A stretch of DNA of 64,000 nt, from assembly GCA_930367215.1 (NCBI GenBank), contig OV884059.1, positions 154,130,511 to 154,194,510 on the forward strand, given 5' to 3'. Each line of letters begins with the position of its first letter. Position 1 is the first letter of the stretch. The notes beneath the pieces are model-generated. The model saw only the letters and a program-made list of their open reading frames with translations, was not told the origin of the DNA and searched no databases. The stretch comes from Pollenia angustigena (Eukaryota; Arthropoda; Insecta; Diptera; Polleniidae). Below, in pieces: positions 54,630-64,000 of this stretch. The position numbers and the translations under genes were made by a program.

Positions 54630-54917
54630 TTGTTTTTAGATACTGTGGTGCTGGATATCATATGGTCGGGCTGGACCGACAATACTTTCTTACTTGATTT
54701 TTATGTAACTCTGTCTCAGCGGTACTGGAGCGTACTTTTTATATTGTTGCATATATTTGTTATATGTTTGAGTTTTTAGTATTAAGCCTTTTTTAACCAT
54801 CGAGTTCCTCAGTTACACTGTCACTTCATACAAAAATACTCTTTCTGTAATGTCTTTTTACCATCATAGTTTGTAACGTCTTATTTCTTTTTAAATAAAG
54901 GTTTTTTATAAAGTAAC

Positions 54918-54948
<31 letters not shown>
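54630..54948 (+). mobile_element. 5'-truncated non-LTR-like 3' end with (TTAG)n tail
   Basis: The segment ends TTTTTAAATAAAGGTTTTT, then seven GTTA units (54918-54948). A poly(A)-type signal followed by a short simple repeat is how several insect non-LTR retrotransposons end. No reverse transcriptase remains. Confidence 0.4.
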
Positions 54949-55506
54949 CCCCTTCTCTCGATTTTTGGTATAGTAAAGTTGTTTTATTTTTGCTTTTTTA
55001 ATATAGTTTTAGCTATTAAAAATATCTCTGTATATATTGGAATGAAAGTGATTTGGGTTTTTACACGAAGTTGTAACAAAATTGGAAACAAAAAATCTTT
55101 TATTGTTTTTCCAAGTGAATATAGTTATGGACACCGTTAGAAAAATGTCCGGTGTTCCAGGGGATATAGGAGGCAAAGTTAATAAAAACATTTAAATCAG
55201 TACTTTTGTTATGTACAAGAACTTGCTTACTCCAAATAAACAGAGTTTTCTTCTCGAAAATTTATCGCATCAATTTATAATTACCTTTAACAACGTATTA
55301 AACGAATAAAGTGGAAAATAAACAATAAATTTTAATTGCTTTGTTTTTAAATTTGAACAGCTTATTTTCACGTTTTTAAACGTTTTTTTAAGAACTTAAA
55401 ACTGTTTTTTAGTGCGTTTTTTGTGGTTGCCCTAGTCATATTAAACCATAATATGGTTACCTGCAAACATAACCTTCGTTAAAGCACAAACATAGTTTGT
55501 TGCTCT

Positions 55507-56019
55507 CAGAACTTTTCGTTTATAGTCACATTTTTTAGTTGCAGACTATATCGCTAATGTGACTATGTCTAAGCCTAATTCCCATATATGCCACTATGAG
55601 GCATATATCCGACTTCTTATGTATTCAAGTTATGTACGTAAATATCGAAAATAAAAAATTTATATAAATTATATCGACAACAGGCTTATGGTTTTGCAAC
55701 AGTGTTGCATACTGTATAAAAAAAATATTTAAAATAATAATATTTCATAACTGATACTAACGACAGAAGCAAACTTTTTTTCGAGTAGAGAGTTAATGCC
55801 AAGAATTAAATGATTTAATTTTTAGTTCCTTAGAAAACTAAAATTAACTTAGAACATTTTGATTATGCGACTATAACGCTAATAATTTGCTTTACGTTGC
55901 CTTTACATTAAATGTGCTTATACTTAATATTTAATTTACTTATAGCGGTAGAATAAACCGATAAAATAGATATATCCATAATCTGACTAAAAGGTAGGGA
56001 CTATAAACTAAAAGTACTG
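55507..56019. mobile_element. hAT-like element with CAGAACTTTTCG ends
   Basis: The left end CAGAACTTTTCGTTTATAGTC is mirrored by GACTATAAACTAAAAGTACTG. CTTTTCGTTTATAATCGC at 59185 is a related terminus. The 8-bp flanks do not match, so the TSD is lost or the boundary is slightly off. Confidence 0.6.
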
Positions 56020-56205
56020 TATTGTTTTACTAACATAAATCTGCACAAAGAAAAAGAAACGATTTACAATAGTCTAAGTCCAGGTTGTAAATTTAATCTC
56101 TCTGGCACTTCAAGACTTTCAGACTGAAGCCAAACGAATTTAATGGTCAAAATAGTATCAAGATATTAAGTCAGCTTCGTTAAGAAAGTTCCGTTTCCTA
56201 CTCTA
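56020..56205. other. Short AT-rich intergenic stretch
   Basis: Nothing recognised. Confidence 0.4.
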
Positions 56206-56332
56206 TTGGCTTGTTCGTCGATACCGAATAAAGACTTAAAATTTAAAACAAAAACAAATTATAAAATATTATTTTTGTTTTACATGTAAGTTAAGCGAAC
56301 GAAGTCTTCATTCGTTCTCGACGAACAGGACA
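56206..56332. mobile_element. Palindromic MITE, family U copy 4
   Basis: CTTGTTCGTCGATACCG and the mirrored TCTCGACGAACAGGA enclose AAACAAAAACAAATTATAAA and a partner. The arms are more diverged than in the copies at 52275 and 59865. Confidence 0.7.
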
Positions 56333-58500
56333 TATATAATTTTTCTACTTCTTTTTAATATTTTACAATTATTCGAATCGGATAAAAATACTTAAAAGGC
56401 AGAGCGTCGGTAGCAATGTTGCTGCATCTACCTTAATATAAGTATATAAAAAAAAATAAATTTTTTCGACACATCTTTTAGCCATCTACCAGGGCTGAGA
56501 ATTGGAGTAACTTATGAACTTAATTTGTTTTTATTTATTTTAATTTGCTTGGAAAATTTTATAATTTGTTTAAAGCTTACAAGTAAAAAACCATTTGGTT
56601 TAAAATAAGAAAGTTATTAGCAATTTAATAAGTAAAATATGACAATAACTAAGGAACTCAATAATTGGTCATTTTAATTTTTTTCGAAATCTGACCTTTT
56701 TGATTAAAAGTTGTGCATATTCTAAGTGTTAAGAGTTACAAAAACTATAAAATATGTTAATTGATCGATTTGATCTAATTTTTAAAATATCGATGTTGCG
56801 GTTGAGGGCTAAAATTAGGTCACAATTATTTTTCTTCTATTATTTTTTCAATATATCTGAGAATAAAATGCAACGTTTAAGTGCTATTCGAAATTAAAAT
56901 TCGCAAAAAAAAAAAGTGAGACTCTCCATTGAATCGGCACATAGCTTGTGGTATCAGCAAAAAAACTGATGCGTACATCATCTAATATAAAGTATTTTTG
57001 CAAGGCAAATATTTTTTTTAATATCTGTGTACATATGTATATGAATTTATTAGCTAGGCCCACTGTGTTACTTTTTACAGTTTTAAAATAAACTTTTTCA
57101 GCATGTTTTACCTTAAACTAAAGTCCAAAGATCAATTTTGAATGCATACTATTATTTAAGTTAAAACTTAACACAATAAAGAAAACTACACACAGTTTAA
57201 GTAATGATTTTTTTATAATTTCAATAATTATAAAGTTAAATATGTTACATATGGGTTAATAAAAACTAAATTTTGCACTAAACATTAATATTATGCAAGA
57301 ATTTCCAAAAGCGGCGAACACGCACAAAAAGGTACGTATTAGAAATAAAAATATGGGCAGTTGTAATTTTTTTAAAACTAAGCAGATACTACTTAGAGAA
57401 AAGGGGGAGTTACAAAACGCATGAAAGAGTATTCAATACGAATAAGCATAAATTTACTACAAACACATGTCTTTCAAGAAATTTTAAAATGGGCCAGCAC
57501 AGCCAGTCTTTTTTTCTACTTTTTATGTTTTTATTTTGCTTCATTTTTTAACTCGTATTTGTAAGCAAAAATTGTTTTGGATCGTAAAGCAAGTTACTCA
57601 CGCGTTTCCATGTGCAAAATGTAAAAAAAAAACATCAACTCGACAACGACTACAACATACAACAATAAATAAAGAAAAAGAAAAGAAATTAAACTTAAAG
57701 TAGAACATCAATTTTATTGCAGTGCAAAAATAAATTAAGAAATTTGTAGATACAATCGGTAGGTCGGTTGGTCGGTCTACTATCGTGGAAAGATTTAGAG
57801 ACAAAAAAGAAAGAAAACACACCAGAGTATGCCGTTGTTTTGTTTACATTGAAACAGTCTGAGTGGGTTTTTATAAATTTTTCAATACATTTGAATAAAA
57901 AAAATTTTAAATTTTTGATCACATGAGTGGTTAATACGAGTATTTACTGGATAAGAAAATTTGTTAATATTATTTACTTCCGGTGAAAAATGTGAATATG
58001 TATCAGTGATGTCAGGAGAAATTTCAAAAAATCCCTACGTGTCTAAAAAAATTCCTTTTTTCTTTTTGGCAATAACGCCTCTATATATCCTTTTATATAG
58101 AGCAGTGTTCGTAAATAAACACTAAATATCGTTGCTTAATGTTCGGTTCGGTGGATTTACACTAGAAGTATGCATAGCTTATACAATAACAATTTTAACT
58201 AATAAATTTACTAACAAATACTTAATAACTAATCAATAAAAGATAACTAATAAATTAATCTAACTCTTAACTAAAGTTACTTTTAAAACAATATTGACTT
58301 TTCATGTCCTCATCTTTTTTCTTTTTAAAGGAACTTAACATTTTTCAAGAATACTTATTTTAAGTAATTTTTTTTATATAAGTATCTTATATTTTTTTAG
58401 CAAACTCGGTACCAAATTAAAAGCAAGGCTCTGTTAAATTTTAAAAAAATATTTTCTTCCGATCGCCTGAACTAAAATATAAATAAATTTCCATTTCGAA
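56333..58500. other. AT-rich intergenic stretch with isolated element ends
   Basis: AGCTAGGCCCACTGTGTTAC at 57052 resembles a lone terminus of family H. CAGTGATGTCAGGAGAAATT at 58004 resembles a hAT end. CAGTGTTCGTAAATAAACAC at 58105 is a fragment of family P. No gene is seen. Confidence 0.4.
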
Positions 58501-58756
58501 ATATCGACCCTTTTGCGCGAAATTATCGTATGTTACAAAAACCATATTTTACAGGACAGCCATTTTTCTACTTTTCTCTGCTATCACTTGCAATATCAAA
58601 ATGAAAATATACATTAAATTTTTGGAGCAACGAAGTGAAATTCGCCTACAATATTTTGTCAGGTGACGTCTCTTTGAATGTAGAACAAGATTGCATCAAA
58701 AACGCAATTTCAGAAAAATTGGCATATACGATAATTTCGCGCAAAGGGGTCGATAT
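58501..58756. mobile_element. MITE, family T copy 2
   Basis: Matches 289-544 along its whole length with scattered substitutions; ends ATATCGACCC and GGGGTCGATAT. The open frame at 58635-58826 is internal to it and to the next fragment. Confidence 0.75.
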
Positions 58757-58762
58757 ATTCTT

Positions 58763-58990
58763 GTTAGACATGTTTTCGCTTTTAAACGATTTTAAAACTA
58801 GTCCTCTCAAGTCTACCATAGGGTAGTTTCAATAGTAATCCACTGGGGAGTATGTATGATCATTGAGCAGTTTTAAGACTACTTCGTTGTAATGCAAAGC
58901 TGGGTAATGTTAAATATTCCATGTTTTTCTATATCTTTGGACTAGTCCAAGTCCCTTATTGGCTATTTTTAACAAGCGTGTATGGACTTG
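58763..58990. mobile_element. Decayed fragment of family G
   Basis: AGACATGTTTTCGCTTTTAA, CTACCATAGGGTAGTTT, TTTGGACTAGTCC and AAGCGTGTATGGACT follow the order of the family G copies at 7847 and 26053, with many changes; both ends are missing. Confidence 0.65.
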
Positions 58991-59864
58991 CCGTTATATT
59001 TCCTAAAATTTTAGAAATGCATATCTAAACAAAAACACTTTTGTAACGATACATGTTACATTAAAAAATTGGTGGACGATAAGATTCTTAAAATGCAATC
59101 ACAAACAAATTGTTTCCGTATTTATATAAAGGAATATATGTATATGCGCAAACATCTTAATCTATATTATCTATATACAGCACTTTTCGTTTATAATCGC
59201 TACCGTTTTTAGTTACATTAGCGATATAGATCATTTTAGCTTTACTTTCTGCAGCTATAAGCAAATTTAATAGCCACATATTCCATCTATCAGCGGCTAG
59301 CAAAGGCGAAAGTAAAGCAATGGGCCGATTTTCTTAACTTCCAATATTTTAAACTCTTTATATTTAAGAAAATCTAAGCAATATTTGGTCTTCCCAGCTC
59401 CAATTGTACCAAAACCATTATTTTTGGAAAAAAGTATTAATGTATTTCTTTAGAACTCGGTTATTTATGAACCGATTTTGTTAATTTTCACAATAGTGTT
59501 CTACTAAGTTTATTTCAAGAAGAAGAAGAAGAAGACTTTAGAAATTACAGATTTATAGGTAAAAACTATAGGCTGTCACGATTTTTTTCTTATATCTAAG
59601 TACCGACCTGCATTTTAATATCAACCTATTGCGAAATATGTTTGATATAAAAAATATAATAATCTACTCAGCATCATATCTGATTTCCTTGGAAATCTCA
59701 TTTAAACATACACACAGGCAGACAAGTTGATGGACTCAATATATTTTGGCAAAAATTCTTGTTAATTTATAGCGTTCTTAAAATATATTGAATTCGGAAC
59801 TTTCCCTAAATTGTAAAAAATTTTGAATACGACAAAACAATAGGGTCACTGTTTAAAACACTTA
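58991..59864. other. AT-rich intergenic stretch, nothing firm recognised
   Basis: Contains CTTTTCGTTTATAATCGC near 59185, a possible lone end of the 55507 family, and an AAGAAGAAGAAG run at 59518. No gene. Confidence 0.4.
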
Positions 59865-60003
59865 CAGCCTGTTCATCGATTTCGAACGTTATCTTTCGCA
59901 TAGAAAATTACATTTAAAACAAAAACCAATTTTCGAATTTTGTTTTTGTTTTAAGTATAATTTTCTTTCCGAACGCTGACGTTCGAGATCGTTAAACAGA
60001 CAG
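59865..60003. mobile_element. Palindromic MITE, family U copy 5, TTA TSD
   Basis: The ends CAGCCTGTTCATCGATTTCG and the mirrored AACAGACAG are flanked by TTA (59862-59864 and 60004-60006). The centre keeps TTTAAAACAAAAACCAA and TTTTGTTTTTGTTTTAA. Confidence 0.85.
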
Positions 60004-60440
60004 TTAATAATTTTCCTTAAACGTCAAAATATTATCGAAAGTGTTTTTAAAACCTTTTCTTTATCTTCACTTCGGAAATTCAAATCTTGTAACGTTAATT
60101 TAACCGTTATACTCAATGCAAATGGATGAAACTTTGCAGGCATACATATTCCCGATGACTATACACGAATACATCGTAGCCAGGATAACATCTAGGGGGG
60201 GTTGGGCAAAATTTTTTTTAAATGTTCTTTTTTAAGAAAAGCGTTTCTTAAAAAAAATTTTTTTTAAATGTTCTTATTTGTGTTAATTTGATAATCTTTA
60301 TAAATTTAATTAAAAAAAAAATGTTTTGAAAATATGGGCAGTGGTAAGCATAGTTCGGAGAGATTATTCATTAAAAGGCTGAAAAATTAAGGTCAAAGCA
60401 CACGACAAATAGCGAAATCTATTGAAAGGTCCCATAATTA

Positions 60441-62353
60441 TTTTATACCCTCCACTACAATTAGTTGTGAAGAGGGTATACTAAGTTTGTCATTCCGTGT
60501 GAAACTATTTTATTATTTATCTTAGACCCCATAAAGCATATATATTCTGGGATCTTGAGTAATTCTAAGTTGATTTAGCCATGTCCGTCTGTCTGTCCGT
60601 CTGCTGAAAACACGCTTACTTTCGAACAACTCAAAAGAAATAAACAAACTTGGTGTCAAATTGCTTGTAGTTATCCTAAGCATTTTAGGATTGAAATCCA
60701 GCAAAATCGGTTTAGTAGAATCAGAGCTATGAATCAAAATGTGGAACCACCACCTTAAAAAAATTTATAATTTTGTTACAAAAACTAACATAAATGGTGG
60801 AATAACGCACAGAATGGTGGAATAACGCACAGAATGATATAAGATTTTGCACAAATTCGTTTTATTAGACTGGAAATCACGCTGTAAATTTTCGTGAAGA
60901 TCGGTCCGTAATTTACCCTAGGCCCCGTATAAACCCTACTTCTGGAAAACTGTTAAATACGCATAAAACCGCAAAAAAAAAAATAATGCTATCGTAACAA
61001 AATTAGGTTCATCAAAGTATTATTGGACTAGAAATAAGACTTTGAAATTTCGTGAAGATCGGTCCATAATTTACCCAAGACCCTACTTCCGGAAAACAGT
61101 TTAGTGCGCCTAAAACCGTAAAAAATAGTGCTATCATAACAAAATTTGGTACATAAAAGATCAGTTCATAATTAACCCTAGGCCCCATATAAACCTTACT
61201 CCCGGAAAACAGCTTAGTACGCATAAAAAAGTAAAAAATAATGCTATCATAACAAAATTTACTACATCACAGTGAAATTTCGTGAAGATCGATCCACAAT
61301 TTACTATAGGCCCCATATAAAGCCCACTCTGGTAAAATAATTAAATACGCATAAAAGCGTAGCAGATATAGATATTGCGGTATACTTTCTTCCAGCTAAG
61401 CTTCATATGGCCAGAAAAAATGTTATGCAATTTTGTGATATACGGTCGCTAATTTACCTTAGATCCAATTTTAGTAGCCTTCTGAAATTCACTGCAAACG
61501 CTTAAACTCTGCACTCACTCTGCAGAATTTGGGATGATTGGTTCATGGCTTACCATAGCTTCAATATAAATCAGTGTTCGAAAATAAACAGTACATTATT
61601 ACACCCAAGAACGGTTTTTTTTTAGTGATTGTGTAGACAACACAACCCTTAATACCGTTCGTAACTATTTTCAATAAAGAACCGAACACTATATAATGTT
61701 CGGTTCTTCGTTAAAAAACAGAACAATTGTAGTGATACAGTTTTTTTCGTGTGTGGATTTTGTTTTTGTAAAAAATGTTTGGTTTTTTTTTACCAGCCAA
61801 ATGGGACGAACATTAACGAGCCGAACCGAACACATTGAAGTTTGTGGATATTCAAAAAAAAAAACCGAACGGAATTAAATGTTCACATCTTTTATTGAGT
61901 TTGATAAAAACAGTAATATTTTTGTGTTCGAAAGATGACTAACAGGGAAACGTTATTTTTTTTAATGATTTTCTACACAAACACTATTAGCGTTTGTGTT
62001 TTCCACAAATCTACCGAACCGAACATTAAGAAACGATATTTAGTGTTTATTTTCGAACACTGATATAAATTGCCCTCCTGAAAATCATTTACGTTCGGCT
62101 TAAACTGTTACGAACCATTATATTTTACTCAAGCTGGTTAAAATTGCTTAAAAAAAACATTAAACTTTCTGATTGTCGGTCAATAATTTAATATAGGTTT
62201 AAACTGCAATATAGGTTTAATGCAGATGTCTGTTTTTATAAAGATTATAATAATAAATAGACATCATACTGATATTGCTCCTAAAACATTCGAACTGTCG
62301 GTGGAGGGTATCAAAGATTCGGCACAGCCGAATATAGCACTCTTACTTGTTTG
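60441..62353 (+). mobile_element. DINE-1/INE-1-like element, copy 2, inserted in a Tc1-like element
   Basis: Starts TTTTATACCCTCCACTACAA and ends with hairpin ATTCGGC-ACA-GCCGAAT and ACTTGTTT, like the copy at 27041-28494. It repeats AAGATCGGTCCATAATTTAC and CCCCATATAA in about three units. A short AGAATGGTGGAATAACGCAC segment is doubled near 60795-60835. The element at 61572-62062 is nested inside. Confidence 0.85.
61572..62062. mobile_element. hAT-like MITE family P copy 2, perfect 8-bp TSD
   Basis: The ends CAGTGTTCGAAAATAAAC and GTTTATTTTCGAACACTG are perfect inverted repeats. ATATAAAT is duplicated at 61564-61571 and 62063-62070. The inner GTTCGGTTC and GAACCGAAC words form further inverted pairs. 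Removing it restores the DINE-1-like sequence (compare 28220). Confidence 0.92.
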
Positions 62354-62954
62354 TATAATGTATTGTTAGTTTCAAAACACACTAAGCGCACACTTGGTTC
62401 TGGGTATACCAATAAAGACTACTGAAAAAGTAGATACACATGTAAAACTTGTACATAGTCGAGACCCTTTCACGTCCAGGGCGGCAGTTAAAACAGAATT
62501 GGGACTCGAAATTTCTACTAGAACTGTAAGTAAACGGCTAGTAGAACTAAATATATTCGGGAGATCCTCAAGTAAAGTGCCAATGCTTGCTCAATGCTTG
62601 ACATCGTCAAATCGACTAATATTCGAAAAGCTCATAAGGATTTGGATGACCCTCTTCATGGAAAAAGTTGCGCAATGTGCTTTGGTCGAACGAATCTTAA
62701 ATCAATTTAATTGGAAACGATGGCAAAACGTGGGTACGGCGTCCAAAAAAGAGCAGAATTGAAACCACGTTACACTACTAAAAATTTTAGCATGGTGGGA
62801 ATGCTTTTACTGGCATGGTGCTTGGCCATTATTATACTTTTTATTCCCGTGATTATTTAATACAATTGTTTGTGTTCAAGACATTAAACCATTACCGTAT
62901 TTTGCAGTCAATATAGAAAAAAGTTTTTTGAGTCAAGATGATTTAAATAAAACA

Positions 62955-63030
62955 ATTTACAGTGCTATATTCGGCTATGGTAAATCTTATATACCCTTCA
63001 CCATAGCATTAACAATTGCACCAAAACCTT
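62955..63030 (-). mobile_element. Small inverted scrap of a DINE-1-like element
   Basis: TGCTATATTCGGCTATGG and TATATACCCTTCACC read, on the minus strand, like the two ends of a DINE-1-type element placed almost together. Only a few dozen bases remain. Confidence 0.4.
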
Positions 63031-63307
63031 AATTTCAAGAGGATACTTGCTTGTATGAGGACTAGGTGAAGTAATGAACTGACTTGGCTTTTTTTATAAA
63101 AATATTTATTTTATATGTTCAATATGATATTTTGTCACGCCTTTGTGACTTCTTCAGGGAAAAATAACAACTTAAAATCGTTATCGGATTAAAGAAAATA
63201 AATAATTTTATAAAAAATAGACCTCAAGCTTAATAAAATAAAAATAAATTTAAAAAACTTAAGGTCGAACAATAGACAATTTATATGTATGTATGTACGT
63301 TTAAAAT

Positions 63308-63937
63308 ACCCAACCAGCTAGCATTTGGGTGATTATTTTTTGTAAAAATCCCCTAAATTAATCTTTTCAGATCAGTTTTGATGATTAAAAACGGGTTTAT
63401 CACTTGAGTGATAGAAAATGGATTTATATATGGTTTATTTATATGTTTAAATAATGATTATTAATTTGTGTTTTTGCCAAATCAAACAAATAAAAAAAAG
63501 CTTGGATAAAAAAGAAGCCCAAAAATTATTGACAATTTATGAGCATAAATGTAAGTGCAAATTGTTTCTTTTCTTCTTTTTTTGGTTCAAAATAAAGCTG
63601 GTTTGAATAATCAAAAGCCATAATGGTGCAGATTTTATAGGAGAAAAATTAAAAAACATGGCAATGAAAAATGATATGAAATATAATCAAAAACTATATA
63701 ATTTACGATTGAAAAATGAGACGCAAACGATTCAATAATGACTATAAAAACTAACATTAAAAGGATAAAAAATTGTACCACATATGATTCTTTCAGGTGA
63801 TTCATCTGAAGGGTACCATTTTCTCACAACGAGAGTATCATTTATGATTGAAAAATAAGCTCATATACGGGTATTTTGCTCGTGAAGATGGTTCCTAAAT
63901 GATTAGATTATGATACAAAATGCTAGCTGGGCATGAA
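63308..63937. mobile_element. TIR element with CCAGCTAGCATTT ends
   Basis: CCAGCTAGCATTTGGGTGAT at the left is mirrored by CAAAATGCTAGCTGG at the right. Words such as GATTATTA and AATGATTAGATTATGA recur inside. The termini resemble those at 4538-5127 (CCCAGCCAGCAAAAT), but the flanking dinucleotides do not match. Confidence 0.6.
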
Positions 63938-64000
63938 CATTATGCTTTTGTTTGATTATGTTTTAAAAAAAATCGAACAAAATTTGCTTAAAATTAATTT

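Larger units (their letters stand above)
60334..62860 (+). pseudogene. Tc1-like transposase, decayed and split by a DINE-1-like insertion
   Basis: The N-terminal piece at 60334-60437 reads MGSGKHSSERLFIKRLKN, a stop, then GQSTRQIAKSIERS, the first helix-turn-helix of Tc1-like transposases. The sequence resumes after the insertion at about 62354. The frame near 62400-62580 gives IPIKTTEKVDTHVKLVHSRD and ISTRTVSKRLVELNIFGR, the second DNA-binding region. Shifted frames then give VLWSNES (an altered W-S-D-E-S-K-F catalytic motif, Asp replaced by Asn), KTWVRRPKKSRIE and a degenerate GG-A-WHG-W segment near 62790-62850. Stops, frameshifts and the lost catalytic Asp show it is dead. No flanking TIRs were located. 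Confidence 0.75.

Noticed and set aside
58635..58826. 63-codon frame at 58.6 kb
   Set aside because: Crosses the end of MITE T into a family G fragment; the homologous copy at 289-544 does not keep it open.

Overview
The window reads as nuclear DNA of a higher (brachyceran) fly, most likely a calyptrate such as a blow fly or house fly relative. The reasons are Drosophila-like proteins, very short spliced introns, strongly AT-rich intergenic DNA, DINE-1/INE-1-like repeats and a dense load of small inverted-repeat transposons. The species assignment is inference. No rRNA, tRNA or CRISPR was recognised.

Only three protein genes are well supported, all in the first 22 kb. A two-exon sulfiredoxin gene (+, about 9.1-9.5 kb) converges on a two-exon Arp8 gene (-, 10.4-12.2 kb), the actin-related subunit of the INO80 chromatin remodeler. 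An apparently single-exon inositol polyphosphate 5-phosphatase with a SKICH-like C-terminus (INPP5K type, +) lies at 20.5-22.0 kb. They show no operon-like link; they are ordinary neighbours separated by repeats. A possible final splice acceptor of an unseen minus-strand gene lies at 45.3 kb, followed by about 8 kb of repeat-poor AT-rich DNA.

Almost everything else is transposon debris, much of it with exact boundaries because terminal inverted repeats (TIRs) and target-site duplications (TSDs) are readable. It includes hAT-type elements with 8-bp TSDs, pogo-like elements between TA dinucleotides, PIF/Harbinger-like MITEs with TAA or TTA TSDs, two canonical short Helitrons inserted between A and T, two DINE-1-like elements with about 152-bp internal repeats, a decayed Tc1-like transposase split by one of them, and a group of CCC...GGG-ended elements with 2-bp TSDs. 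Nests occur at 1.24-4.3 kb, 23.8-26.6 kb, 33.05-35.26 kb and 60.3-63 kb.

The most interesting structures are: (1) a 975-bp insertion at 34108-35082 with a 17-bp TSD, made of inverted and direct copies of a unit whose sequence folds as a hammerhead ribozyme, indicating a Penelope-like or retrozyme-like element; (2) a Foldback-like element at 1659-4019 carrying ten forward and about two inverted copies of a 159-bp satellite; and (3) a family of palindromic MITEs with a conserved core but differing arms.
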